Source: Flammeovirgaceae bacterium 311 (GTDB lineage: Bacteria > Bacteroidota > Bacteroidia > Cytophagales > Cyclobacteriaceae). From it: DNA of 64,000 nucleotides. Shown here one piece after another: positions 19,905 through 29,300 of the stretch. The stretch is from NCBI GenBank assembly GCA_000597885.1, contig CP004371.1:5150001-5214000 (forward strand), in the 5' to 3' direction. The notes beneath the pieces were generated by a model. The model saw only the letters and a list, made by a program, of their open reading frames with translations, had not been told where the DNA came from and did not search any database. The stretch's first letter is position 1. Each line of letters starts with the position of its first letter. Both the position numbers and the translations under genes were made by a program.

Positions 19905-20531
19905 TTAGGCACGTTCTTTAAAATCTTTTAGCTTATCACCGGTTTTGTAGGCAACAGCATCACGGTACCCTTTTTCAGGCAGGGTATGCCAAATGTCTTT
20001 ATCATCTTCATCTACAGTGAGCAGATCATCGCGGCGCACGAGCCAGATGCTTAGCACGGGTTTAGCGGGAGCCAATGTATCCTTAGCCTTCAGAAAGGCT
20101 TCCTCTACAGAGCTTGCTTCCACGCTGCCGGCATGCTCGTGCTGCTTGCCTCTTTTCATCAGGTGAAACACTTCATAGGTTTCAGCTGGCGCATCGGTTT
20201 CAGGTGCAGGTCCCTCCAGCAGCTCATATACACTGAGGCCCCCATCCGTTACAGGACTGGCTAAAACATTTGTAGTTTCGGCCACGGCCATGCCACTGCA
20301 GGTAAAGCGGCGGCTGTATTGCTCCTTGGCATACAGCAGGGCCAGCTCGCTTGTAGGAGCATGTACAATACCGGTATGTTCAAAGCTCTTGCCTTCTTTC
20401 TTCTGCATAAACACCTGGAAGGTAACCAGCTGGTCGAGCGCCTCTTTTTGAAGGGGCTGCTCGTTTATATCTGCAGGCATTTGCAGGCGGCTGATGCGCG
20501 GATCGAGCGATTTAATCATTTCATTAGTCAT
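19905..20531 (-). CDS. paaB: PaaB-like subunit with two tandem PaaB domains
   Basis: 208 residues, about twice the usual 95. Two copies of the PaaB fold are visible: one starting with TFQVFMQKK (about 37-90), with EHTGIVHA and KEQYSRR, and a second starting with TYEVFHLMKRGK (about 118-165), with HEHAGSVEAS and SIWLVRR. PaaB bridges PaaAC units in the epoxidase. A fused double copy would change how many bridge units are made per complex. It lies between paaA (85-base gap with a hairpin) and paaC. Confidence 0.88.
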   Translation of the reverse strand: MTNEMIKSLDPRISRLQMPADINEQPLQKEALDQLVTFQVFMQKKEGKSFEHTGIVHAPTSELALLYAKEQYSRRFTCSGMAVAETTNVLASPVTDGGLSVYELLEGPAPETDAPAETYEVFHLMKRGKQHEHAGSVEASSVEEAFLKAKDTLAPAKPVLSIWLVRRDDLLTVDEDDKDIWHTLPEKGYRDAVAYKTGDKLKDFKERA

Positions 20532-20570
20532 AAAAAGAAGGAGCTATAGAAATCGGGGGCTGTTCAGGTA

Positions 20571-20605
20571 AAAAAGAAAGCCAGCAAGCTAAGCGCTGTG
20601 CTGGC
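20571..20605 (-). promoter_or_regulatory. Candidate attenuator or partial terminator between paaA and paaB
   Basis: On the minus strand the stem gccagca / tgctggc, extended inward by an agc/gct pairing, is followed by tttcttttttacc. This has the form of an intrinsic terminator placed inside the paaABCD operon, after paaA. Read-through would give more PaaA than PaaB, C and D. Confidence 0.5.
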
Positions 20606-20616
20606 CATATCTATGA

Positions 20617-21603
20617 TCAAGCAAGTGGTGCCACATATTTTTTAGCCGAAGCTCTCAGGGCTTCTCTTACCCATTTGCCACGTTCTTCGGCAGAACGGCG
20701 CACGGCCAGACGCTCTTTATTGCAGGGGCCGTCACCATTGATCACACGCTTAAACTCGTCCCAATCAGGTTCGGTATAGTCCCATTTGCCGCTTTCTTCA
20801 TTCTTTTTAAGATTAGGATCTGGTATGGTTAAGCCAAGCTCATAAATCTTGGGTACATACATATCCAGAAACTGCTGGCGCATATCGTCGTTAGAGGCCA
20901 TTTTAACCTTCCAGCGCATCAGGGTTTCGGTGTGCACGCTCATTTTATCCGGTGGCCCGAAAAAGTGCATCAGCGGACCCCACCAGCGGTTTAAGGCTGC
21001 CTGCATCATTTCGCGCTGTTTTGCCGATCCGGTTGCCAGGTAAGTAACAGCGTGGTGTCCGTATTTCAGGTGAAAGCTTTCCTCGGCACAAATACGCTCC
21101 AAAGCACGGCAATAAGGCGCATAGCTGCCCCGGCTGTTGGCCAACTGGTTTACAATGGCGCCGGCATCTACCAGCCAGCTAATGGTACAGGCATCGGCCC
21201 AGGTAAAGGCAGGATAGTTAAAAATGTTGGAGTATTTTGATTTTCCGTTGATCAGGTCGTCGATCATCTGCTCTCTTGGCTTTCCAAGTGTTTCGGCAGC
21301 GGCATAGAGCAGCTGCGCATGGCCTACCTCATCCTGCACCTTGGCCATAAGCGAGAGCTTGCGCTTAAAGCCGGGAGCGCGTGTAATCCAGGTTCCTTCG
21401 GGCAGGGCCCCAATAATCTCACTGTGGCCATGCTGCTCAATCATACGGATAAGCTGCTTGCGGTATAGCTCCGGCATCCAGTCAGAAGGCTCAATTTTTT
21501 CACCACGCTGTATACGGGCTTCAAAAGCCTCTAACTGCTGCGGATCTTCCTGCTGAAGGTCTGTTCCCTGCAATTTTTCGAATGTATTTCCACCACCGTA
21601 CAT
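20617..21603 (-). CDS. paaA: Phenylacetyl-CoA epoxidase catalytic subunit PaaA
   Basis: 328 residues. The ferritin-like di-iron subunit that puts oxygen on the ring of phenylacetyl-CoA. Conserved segments include [14 protein letters not shown] (about 38-51), [11 protein letters not shown]-like ([16 protein letters not shown], near 54), [13 protein letters not shown] (about 87-99) and [13 protein letters not shown] (about 174-186), the last two carrying the metal ligands. It follows the regulator gene by 13 bases. Confidence 0.96.
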   Translation of the reverse strand: MYGGGNTFEKLQGTDLQQEDPQQLEAFEARIQRGEKIEPSDWMPELYRKQLIRMIEQHGHSEIIGALPEGTWITRAPGFKRKLSLMAKVQDEVGHAQLLYAAAETLGKPREQMIDDLINGKSKYSNIFNYPAFTWADACTISWLVDAGAIVNQLANSRGSYAPYCRALERICAEESFHLKYGHHAVTYLATGSAKQREMMQAALNRWWGPLMHFFGPPDKMSVHTETLMRWKVKMASNDDMRQQFLDMYVPKIYELGLTIPDPNLKKNEESGKWDYTEPDWDEFKRVINGDGPCNKERLAVRRSAEERGKWVREALRASAKKYVAPLA

Positions 21604-21616
21604 AAGCGTCTTTATT

Positions 21617-22201
21617 TTATTTTTTCTTTAATCCATTTAAAATTACGTCGGCCAGCCGTTGTCCTATTTCTTCGGCCGACATAGGACCTGTGGCTTTAAA
21701 CCACTGATGTGTCCAGTTAAGAGCAGAAAGGATGGTTAGCACAGCAAAACGTTCGTCTAAAGCTACAAACTCTCCGTTCCTTAAGCCCTCATGTAGTATT
21801 TCACGAAATTTACCCTCGTAGCGGTTACGCATCTGCTTAAATTCTTCCAGATGGGGCTCACTAAGGTGGCGCCATTCGGTAAAGAATACTGCCGATGCAG
21901 ACTTATCTTCCGTAATAACCTTTACGTGTGCAACAATCGCTCTGGCCAGCTTTTCAGCAGCCGTTCCGGAGAAACCTGCCAGTGCTTCGTCCTGTGCTTC
22001 AAAGAACATGCGCGCCATCCTGAAGCAGATGTTTTGCAGGATCTCTTCCTTGGAGCGTATGTGTGAATAGAGACTGGCTGCTTCAATGCCCAGCGCCTGT
22101 GCCATATCGCGCATGGAGGTAGCTGCATAGCCACGTTCCTGAAATAAAGTGGTAGCTGTTAATTCTACCTGTTTCTTTTTAGAGGGCAATCTTTCACTCA
22201 T
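21617..22201 (-). CDS. TetR family regulator, probable PaaR
   Basis: 194 residues. An N-terminal helix-turn-helix (about 14-58, with [24 protein letters not shown]) and a C-terminal ligand domain with the KPTGP-like segment [15 protein letters not shown] (about 169-183). It is the first gene of the operon that continues with paaA, 13 bases later. A perfect inverted repeat (22232-22245) lies in its promoter. In Thermus the related PaaR is released from DNA by phenylacetyl-CoA; the same control here is inference. Confidence 0.85.
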   Translation of the reverse strand: MSERLPSKKKQVELTATTLFQERGYAATSMRDMAQALGIEAASLYSHIRSKEEILQNICFRMARMFFEAQDEALAGFSGTAAEKLARAIVAHVKVITEDKSASAVFFTEWRHLSEPHLEEFKQMRNRYEGKFREILHEGLRNGEFVALDERFAVLTILSALNWTHQWFKATGPMSAEEIGQRLADVILNGLKKK

Positions 22202-22217
22202 AGCTGTACTTCTATAA

Positions 22218-22249
22218 CAAATCTAAACAACCTAACGTTCGTTAGCAAT
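22218..22249 (-). promoter_or_regulatory. Promoter of the tetR-paaABCD operon
   Basis: On the minus strand, attg (-33 box, consensus ttTG) at 22249-22246, a 20-base spacer, and TAGATTTG (-7 box, exact TAnnTTTG) at 22225-22218. The start codon lies about 17 bases further. This is the Bacteroidota primary-sigma promoter form. Confidence 0.75.
22232..22245. promoter_or_regulatory. PaaR-type operator inside the promoter spacer
   Basis: Perfect palindrome ctaacg-tt-cgttag. It matches the PaaR consensus CnAACGnnCGTTnG described for Thermus, as I recall it, at every fixed position. It sits fully between the -33 and -7 boxes, so binding would block the polymerase. No second copy is visible in front of paaE. 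Confidence 0.8.
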
Positions 22250-22732
22250 AAATATCTTATTTCTTTTCCTCATTTCGACAAGGTCTGAACCCATCAAACC
22301 ATGATCAGCACTACTGTCCTAATCTCACCAGCTGATTTGATGCCATGCTTACCTATCTGCAAACTTCAGAATGAGTCGTAGCAGGTGGTGATCTAGATAT
22401 CAGTATCACTCCATGCTACTACAACGCCTAAGTCTTGAAGGGCAGCACAAAAAGGTTAGCCTTTACATTAGGACAATGGTCCCAGAGGTAATTCTCATGA
22501 ATAACAATTGCAAAATCTTCCCCTTTACTACTGATAGAAAAGCATTTGCATAATATATCTATAAAGGTAAAAATGATAGGTTTTTAGCCAAGGTTTTTTA
22601 GCTAAACAAGCAGGGGCGTTTTTAGCAGTATGGGCGGGTTTATTACATAGCTGCTGTCTGCAATGAATTGATACGGAACAGCACAAACGTTTTCGCTAGC
22701 TTTTATCCATTAAACCAACCACCCAAACGGCT
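22250..22732. other. Intergenic region, no gene seen
   Basis: About 480 bases between the paa promoter and the sugar-binding protein gene. I see no coding frame and no RNA gene. A loose inverted pair (ttttagcc and tagctaaa) lies near 22580-22610; it is too weak to name. Confidence 0.55.
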
Positions 22733-23761
22733 ATGAAAAAAATCTTCCGACTGCTGGTAGAACTTCTGGTTATTGTTCTGCTTGCACTCCTTACCCTGCC
22801 TGCCGGTCTGCTGGCACAGCAAAAGACTAAAACTCCCAAAGTTGGCTTCTGCCTGGATGATTATAATGCAGAACGCTGGCATCATGACAGAGACATTTTT
22901 GTGAGCAAAGTAAAAGAACTGGGAGGAGAAGTAGTGGTAGAGGTAGCCTATAGTGAAACAGAAGCCCAGATAAAACAGATCAGAAAAATGGTAGAGGAGG
23001 GGGTTCAGGTAATCGTAATAGTGCCCTCTGACGGGAATGCCCTTACGGCTGTTATTGCAGAAGCAAAGAAAAAAGGGGTGAAAATTATTGCCTACGACCG
23101 CATGATCATGCAGGCCAATATTGATTATTATATTTCTTACGACAGTGAGATGGTTGGAGAACTGATGGCTACCTATATGGTAAAACAAAAACCAAATGGT
23201 GCATACGCCATTTTGAGCGGTCCTGATTCGGATACAAATGCAGGAATGTACAGAAACGGCCAGCTGCGCGTATTGCAGCCCCACATCGATAAGGGAAATA
23301 TCCAGCTGGTGTACGATGATAAAGTAGGGGAGTGGACCGAAATGGATGCTATGATACAGGTAAACGAATTTCTGGACCAGTATACAGGCAAACTGGATGT
23401 TGTGCTGGCGGCCAATGACGGACTTGCTTCAGGGGTGATTATGGCACTAAATGACAACGGACGTGCCGGTACTGCACTGGTGAGTGGCCAGGATGCAGAA
23501 TTAACAGCCTGCAAGCTGATTTACAAAGGAGAGCAGGCCATGACTATTTACAAGCCAGTAAACAAGCTTGCAACAGAAGCAGCAATTTTAGCTGTACAGC
23601 TGGCAAATGGGCAGCCTGTTAAAGCAAAGATGCGCAGCATCTCAAACGGTAATAAGAAGGTTGCTTCCCTGCTGTTTGCACCCATTGCAATAGATAGGCA
23701 TAACATGGCTGCCACCGTGCTGAAAGACTATAAGATTGCAGAGCATGACCTGATGAAATAG
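22733..23761 (+). CDS. Sugar ABC transporter substrate-binding protein, xylose-type (XylF-like)
   Basis: 342 residues. A signal peptide (about 1-29, ending LLAQQ) and a periplasmic-binding-protein type 1 fold: VGFCLDD at the start, VIVPSDGNAL (about 96-105), YDRMI (about 122-126), the second-lobe opening AILSGPDSDTN (about 154-164), VLAANDGLASG (about 224-234) and VSGQDAE (about 249-255). The D-xylose-binding protein is the closest family I recognise. No permease or ATPase gene is adjacent, so either it works with a transporter elsewhere or it is a sensor. Confidence 0.85.
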   Translation: MKKIFRLLVELLVIVLLALLTLPAGLLAQQKTKTPKVGFCLDDYNAERWHHDRDIFVSKVKELGGEVVVEVAYSETEAQIKQIRKMVEEGVQVIVIVPSDGNALTAVIAEAKKKGVKIIAYDRMIMQANIDYYISYDSEMVGELMATYMVKQKPNGAYAILSGPDSDTNAGMYRNGQLRVLQPHIDKGNIQLVYDDKVGEWTEMDAMIQVNEFLDQYTGKLDVVLAANDGLASGVIMALNDNGRAGTALVSGQDAELTACKLIYKGEQAMTIYKPVNKLATEAAILAVQLANGQPVKAKMRSISNGNKKVASLLFAPIAIDRHNMAATVLKDYKIAEHDLMK

Positions 23762-23782
23762 CCTGGCTGATGCAGTATACTA

Positions 23783-23822
23783 AAAACGAAAAAGGATGGC
23801 AGGCGCCATCCTTTTTCGTTTT
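23783..23822. terminator. Long bidirectional terminator
   Basis: Perfect 18-base stem aaaacgaaaaaggatggc / gccatcctttttcgtttt around a four-base loop. Its last two bases are inside the stop codon of the converging M16 gene. Confidence 0.93.
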
Positions 23823-25089
23823 ATACTTTTCCTACCACTACAGTGGTAAAGGTATTGGGTTCTAGATAATCTGTTGCCAGTCGCTGGATGTCTTCTGCTG
23901 AAGTATCATAAATCTGGCTGACATGATCATTGAAAAACTCCAGATCCAGGCCGTTGAAATAGACGGTTTTAAACTTATCGGCCAGGGCAAATGGAGTATT
24001 GAGGCTTCCCAGATAGGTGCCCACCATGTAATTTTTGATGGTTTCCAGCTCTTCCGGGTCTATTGTTTCTGTTTGCAGCAGCCCTATCTGACGTGCAATT
24101 TCATTCAGGGTATCTTCTGTATGTTCACCGATCACATCGGTACCGATCAGAAAATAACCGGAATTTTTTAAGGGAATCAGATTTGAATAAATGCCGTATG
24201 TATAGCCGCGTTCCTCCCTTATTTCCTTCATGAGGCGGCTGCCAAAATAGCCTCCCAAGGCAGTATTTAGTACCGTAAATTTATGGAAGTCAGGGTGTGT
24301 GATATTAAAGAGCACCTTTCCCTGCCTGATGGAAGACTGAAGGCTCTCTTCTTTTTCAACATTGATGCGGGTGGGGTTTCCTGTTCCGCTTACGGTTAAG
24401 GCAGCGCCTTTTGAATCCCTGAATGGCAGGTCGCCAAAATGTTGCTCCAGCAGGTCCAGCACCTGCTGATCTACCTGGCCGGCCAGCATGATCTCGAAAC
24501 CATTGCGGATGTAGTCTTCATAGAACTGTGCCACATCCTCCAGCCGGATACGCTCCAGATCTTCCTGATAAAGGTGGCGTCCGTAAGTATGCTCACCGTA
24601 CAGCGCTTCTCTGAACCTTTTTGCTGCTACTACTGCATTTTTGGTTTCATCTACTTTTATCTGCTGCTTTTTGATGTCCTTCAGGATATTGAATTCCTGC
24701 TCCGGAAAGCGAGGCTCCGTGAGGATGGTTCTGAAGAGGGGCAGCAGGCGGGGCAGATGCTTGCTTAGGCTGTACAGCGTAAGGGTACAGTAATCAAGGC
24801 CCGGGTGGTGCTCTACATAAGCACCGTGGGCATCCAGAATGTTGGCAATTTCCTTAGAGCTGTAAGGGCCGGCACCTTCGGTAAGCATTTTGGTGGCAAA
24901 AAAAGATTGCCCCAGCACTTTTTCACTTACAGCGCCATTTCTTACAATAAACTCAAGACGCAGCACAGGCTGCTTACCGGCATTGATGATATGGACAGGT
25001 ATACCACCTTTAAGCCTCTGGTGTGCTACCTCAGGCAGGTGTATGCTGTCTATTTTCTTATAAGTAGGCGGATTTTTACGATCAAGCAT
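23821..25089 (-). CDS. M16 (pitrilysin) family peptidase homologue without catalytic site
   Basis: 422 residues with both M16 halves. Active members read A-H-x-x-E-H-M; here the same place is S62-F63-F-A-T66-K67-M, so the two zinc histidines and the catalytic glutamate are all replaced. The C-terminal SRLMKEIREERGYTYG (about 279-294), with the conserved R and Y of the second half, is kept. This is the pattern of the non-catalytic partner in two-subunit M16 systems. No active partner is adjacent. It lies 7 bases after porV in the same direction. Confidence 0.88.
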   Translation of the reverse strand: MLDRKNPPTYKKIDSIHLPEVAHQRLKGGIPVHIINAGKQPVLRLEFIVRNGAVSEKVLGQSFFATKMLTEGAGPYSSKEIANILDAHGAYVEHHPGLDYCTLTLYSLSKHLPRLLPLFRTILTEPRFPEQEFNILKDIKKQQIKVDETKNAVVAAKRFREALYGEHTYGRHLYQEDLERIRLEDVAQFYEDYIRNGFEIMLAGQVDQQVLDLLEQHFGDLPFRDSKGAALTVSGTGNPTRINVEKEESLQSSIRQGKVLFNITHPDFHKFTVLNTALGGYFGSRLMKEIREERGYTYGIYSNLIPLKNSGYFLIGTDVIGEHTEDTLNEIARQIGLLQTETIDPEELETIKNYMVGTYLGSLNTPFALADKFKTVYFNGLDLEFFNDHVSQIYDTSAEDIQRLATDYLEPNTFTTVVVGKV

Positions 25090-25096
25090 AAAAAAA

Positions 25097-26314
25097 CTAC
25101 GGCTGATCAGGAGTATTGTTTCTGTTTGCTTTCACGAAATTAACACCAAGTGTAAAGCGAAGTGTCTCAGCCAGGGGGTGCTGCTGTTGCTGTGGGATCA
25201 GGTAAGCAAAATCAAAATTCATGATCTGATAGCGCAGGCCTATACCCAGGGTAAAGAATTTACGGGCACCTTTCAGGTCATGCTCCCAGAAATAGCCAGC
25301 ACGTGCAGCAAACAAATCGTTGTACCAGTACTCCAGGCCGGAAGAGATGGTAATTTCCTTCATCTCTTCAGAAAAACCATCAGGCGCATCGGCAACAGAC
25401 GTAAAAATACCGTTCACCAGCGGACGGTTAGGGTCCTGCCCTCTTTCCACCACATACTCTCCGTTTACCCTGATATACTCGCCGGTATTAGGGTCTGTTT
25501 CGTAAATAGGAGGGGTAGGCACCAGCAGCTTGTTGAAATCAACAGCTACAGTAATTTTATTGAACGGGTCAAGATTTGCAGTATAGGCGGTACCCAGACG
25601 CAGGTTAGTAGGAATAAAGCTTTCCGTGCTTTCGTCGAGGTAAGATATTTTATTCCCGATGTTAGAGATAACCGCAGCAAGCGCTAAGTTACCATCGCGG
25701 GCGCCAAGCACCAGGTCGGAGTTGTAAAACAGACCAACATCGGCAGCAATACTATTACCAGGGGTAGCAATCTGGTTGCCGATAGGCACCTCACCGGCCA
25801 GGTTTGAATAAATGTAGCGGCCGGTTACACCCAAACCTAATTTTTCGGAAAGCTTTCTGGAGTAGCTGGCATCCAGGGCAAGTTCCTGGGGCCTGAAATT
25901 GGGGGCTGTTGGCGTTCTGCCATCTTCTGTTAAAAAGATCTCGCCCAAATCGAAGTATCTGAGAGAAAAGGCGATTGCCTGAACATCATCCAGTTTATAA
26001 AAACCTGAAAGATAGAGCAGGTTCATATCATCTACAATCTTACCCAGCCAGGGGGTATAGGAGAAAGATGCACCAAAATCTTTTTCCGCAAATACCAGCT
26101 TCCCAACGTTCCAGTGTGCTGAATTGGCATCGGGTGAGATTGCTGCTCCAGCATCGCCCATGGCACCGCTGCGGGCATCGGGGGCAATCATCAAAAAGGG
26201 TACAGCCGTTATAATAGGGCGGGCTGCAGTATCCTGGCCTATAAATGCCTGTCCCTGGCCAAAAGCAGTAGAAACAGAAACAGTTAAGAAGAATAGTAAA
26301 AGGACTTTACGCAT
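25097..26314 (-). CDS. porV: Type IX secretion system outer membrane protein PorV
   Basis: 405 residues. Signal peptide (about 1-19, TAFGQ), then the PorV N-terminal signature: PFLMIAPDARSGAMGDAG (about 40-57) and SAHWNVGKLVF. A FadL-like beta-barrel follows and ends in aromatic residues near LRFTLGVNF. PorV receives cargo from the SprA translocon and brings it to PorU. It is placed directly after porU, 48 bases away, as is usual in Bacteroidota. Confidence 0.94.
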   Translation of the reverse strand: MRKVLLLFFLTVSVSTAFGQGQAFIGQDTAARPIITAVPFLMIAPDARSGAMGDAGAAISPDANSAHWNVGKLVFAEKDFGASFSYTPWLGKIVDDMNLLYLSGFYKLDDVQAIAFSLRYFDLGEIFLTEDGRTPTAPNFRPQELALDASYSRKLSEKLGLGVTGRYIYSNLAGEVPIGNQIATPGNSIAADVGLFYNSDLVLGARDGNLALAAVISNIGNKISYLDESTESFIPTNLRLGTAYTANLDPFNKITVAVDFNKLLVPTPPIYETDPNTGEYIRVNGEYVVERGQDPNRPLVNGIFTSVADAPDGFSEEMKEITISSGLEYWYNDLFAARAGYFWEHDLKGARKFFTLGIGLRYQIMNFDFAYLIPQQQQHPLAETLRFTLGVNFVKANRNNTPDQP

Positions 26315-26362
26315 GATGCAAATAATGAAACAAATCCGGCTTAAAGATAAAGAAATATTTTT

Positions 26363-29300
26363 TTATTTCAGGATTACTAGTTTTTCTGCTCGTTCTGCAA
26401 CACTACCATCTGAGAGTGAACGCACCACAACCTTGAATACGTATATGCCCGGATGTAAATTTTTGTTGTCGATGCCGGGGGCCGGCAGGTGCAGGGTGCC
26501 GCTGGCTGCAACCGCATTGTGGCGATAACGCTGATATACACGCCCGTCGAGGCCATAAACCAGCAGGTCTACCTCAAGATCATCGCCGGCACGGCTATGT
26601 GTAATAGCAAAATTTGTTTCTTCCCGCAGCGGGTTAGGGTAGTTGCGGGCACTGCTGATGCTGATGCCATCACTGCCGGGCACCACAAATTCTATGAGCT
26701 GGCGGCTTCCATTTCCATGGGTATCCCAGGCCTGAAAGCTGATGCTGTGCCTGCCTGGAGGCAGGTTGTAGAGCGGAAACCGCAGCCATCCCTCTTTATA
26801 ATTACCTTTTGTGCTGGTGTAGTAATCGTTTAGAATAAAGGTGCTTGTATCATTTAGTACCGCTTCTATATTTTGCCCGGGTACGGAATAGGAAATATTA
26901 ATGCCATTTTCATCCTGAAGCTTCGCCAGCAGTACAGCCTGTGCTGCTACAGGATGGCCAGATTGAAAAGTGGTGTCGTTTAGGTAAAGCTGGATGTGGG
27001 GTGGTGTGCGGTCGGCTGTTTTTCCTGCTGCGCTACCACCTATTTTTATTTCATCGCTGGCTCCGGCTGCATCGCGCCTGCCATCCTGGTGGGTTGCATA
27101 GAGCTCAATTCTGCCAAAGCCTGTCTCATAGCGAATATTTTTGGGCACCACCATTTCAAAAAAGAAACTGCCGTTTTTTACCGTTGCTTCGCCTCTGTGC
27201 AGTACATTTTGCCGCTGGCTATAGCTCATGGCGGGATCAGTTTGCCCCAGCGTACGGAGCTGGTCGCTTTTATCATATACAGTAGCAAGCAGGGTACCGT
27301 TAAAACCAGTATCAGCACCATCATGGTTCGGGCTCTTGATGATGCCTTCTATGCGTACCCTTTCATAAGCCTTAAGGGTATCCAAGGCTTCAGTAGCGGC
27401 TGCACCGGTAATGGAGGTTAGTGCTATTGGCTGTTTGGGGTAAGCCAGTTGCATGGAGGGGTCGCCCAGCAATACAAAATTGCGGTTGTACACGCCTGTT
27501 TCCGGCACCCCTTCGTTTTTGGTGAGGCGGCTAATATCGCCCAGCCTGAGGGTTTCTCCAGTAGCTGACGGAAATGCATACCTGTAAAAGGCAGTATTGA
27601 TCTTTAAATTAGAAAAGGTAAACACGGGCCGGGCTGTGGTAAGCAAGCCTATGGCACCTCCGGCAGGATTTAAAATCAGGCTTTCTGCTCCGGAGCGCAA
27701 CTCGCCATCGTGCAGTCCAAACTCGCAGGTAGCGGTTACGAACAGGGGTAGCTTGTTGCGGTTCTGCAGGTTTTCTGCGATGCTCTTGGAAAATATATTT
27801 TCAAAGGTCCAGAATCGGTGGCTGCCATGGCCGGTAAAGTTTACAATCAGCGCCCCCTGGTCAATGGCATCTCTAAGGGCTTTTTGTGCACCTGGCGAGG
27901 TCTGACTATTGGCCGTGATAATTTTTGGATAGGCATCTACATATATCTTGCGCGGCGCATAGAGCGGGTTGCTGGTGGTGGCCAGCCTGGCCAACTGCTC
28001 TGCATCCAGCTGGTGCACATTACCATCCTCATCATCGGCCACAAACAGGAGCCGTTGCCGCCAGTTGCCGAGGGTGGCAGGCTCGCTGCTGTAGCGAATC
28101 AGTTTATCCACCACCTGGCGTGCTTCGGCAGGCGTTACTACCGGCAATCGCCCTATACCAATTTCAAGCGATTGGTTGCCGTTCTCGTTTTCTGTCCAAT
28201 CACCTTCCTGCTCTTCCAGAAATCCATAGAAATCGTCGGAGGCATAGCTGTTAATGGGATGTACAGAATTGTAAGACTCATAGAGAGGTACCATGTTGAA
28301 GGGAGAAGTGGTACGCCCTTTATAATCATAATAACCACGGCCAAAAAGCAGCAGGTAGCGAAGCCTGCCGCCACCCTCCTGGTGGAGGTAGCGCACATAA
28401 TCGCGTATGGCGGCAACATCCTGCCGTCCGGAAGAAAATTCATTGTACACCTGGTGGGTGGTTACCACTTTTACAGCCAGGCCATCATGGCTACTGCGAA
28501 AATCTGCAAGCCTCTGTGCTTCGGCAAGCAGGCTGGGGTGGGTAACCAGGAGCAGTTGGGGTTGCAGATCGGCCCGCAGGTTTTGGTTAGCCACTGCGCC
28601 AAACAGAACCGGAGCAGGAGCATCGGCAGGGGTGAAGGCTAGGAAGGTCTTTAATTCACTGCTGCCGCTTCCAAAAAGCAGTTGTTTGTTTTGCAGGCTC
28701 GCCTCTTGTGCCATAGGCTGCTGCGGATTGCTGATGTCCCAAACCTGCAGGTGGGCAGGTGCATCGGCCAGCTGGTAGGTTACAGCAGAATGGTTAAGGC
28801 TCCCGGGCGACAAAAAGCGTAGTTGTCTGCCGCGGTAACGCAGCCGTGCAGGAGCTTGTAGCAGGTAATAATCCAGATAAGCCTTATTACCCGTATTGCC
28901 ACCGCTCATGGCAATCTGCAGTTGCAGGGGAGCGGTACCACCGAAAGCACTGCTGGTAACCAGGCTCTCCTTCTCGCCAATCCAGCCTTTTTCAGCATAC
29001 TGATAATCGATGGTATGGCGAATAGAGATTTCCTGCTGGGGCTGTCCATTAATAGATACCATAAAAGTAACGGCGCTTCTGTTGGTATTGATAAAGGCAG
29101 TTCGCAGCCTGACGGTACCCTCTGTCAGCTCCTGCAGGGCGGTAGTGTACTGCCGGGAGCCGGTAAGGCCAAAGGCATCGCCAAACCAGCGGCGGCCGGA
29201 GGAGATAATGTTTACCTCGTCTTTTTCATAAACTTCTACAGCTTCGTAGCTGTTGATGGCGGGGTGACTGAGCCCTTCGTTAACGGCTTGTGTCTGGCGC

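Noticed and set aside
27818-28642. A 274-codon + strand frame over porU
   Set aside because: It is antisense to the catalytic domain of PorU and is a by-product of that gene's codon pattern.
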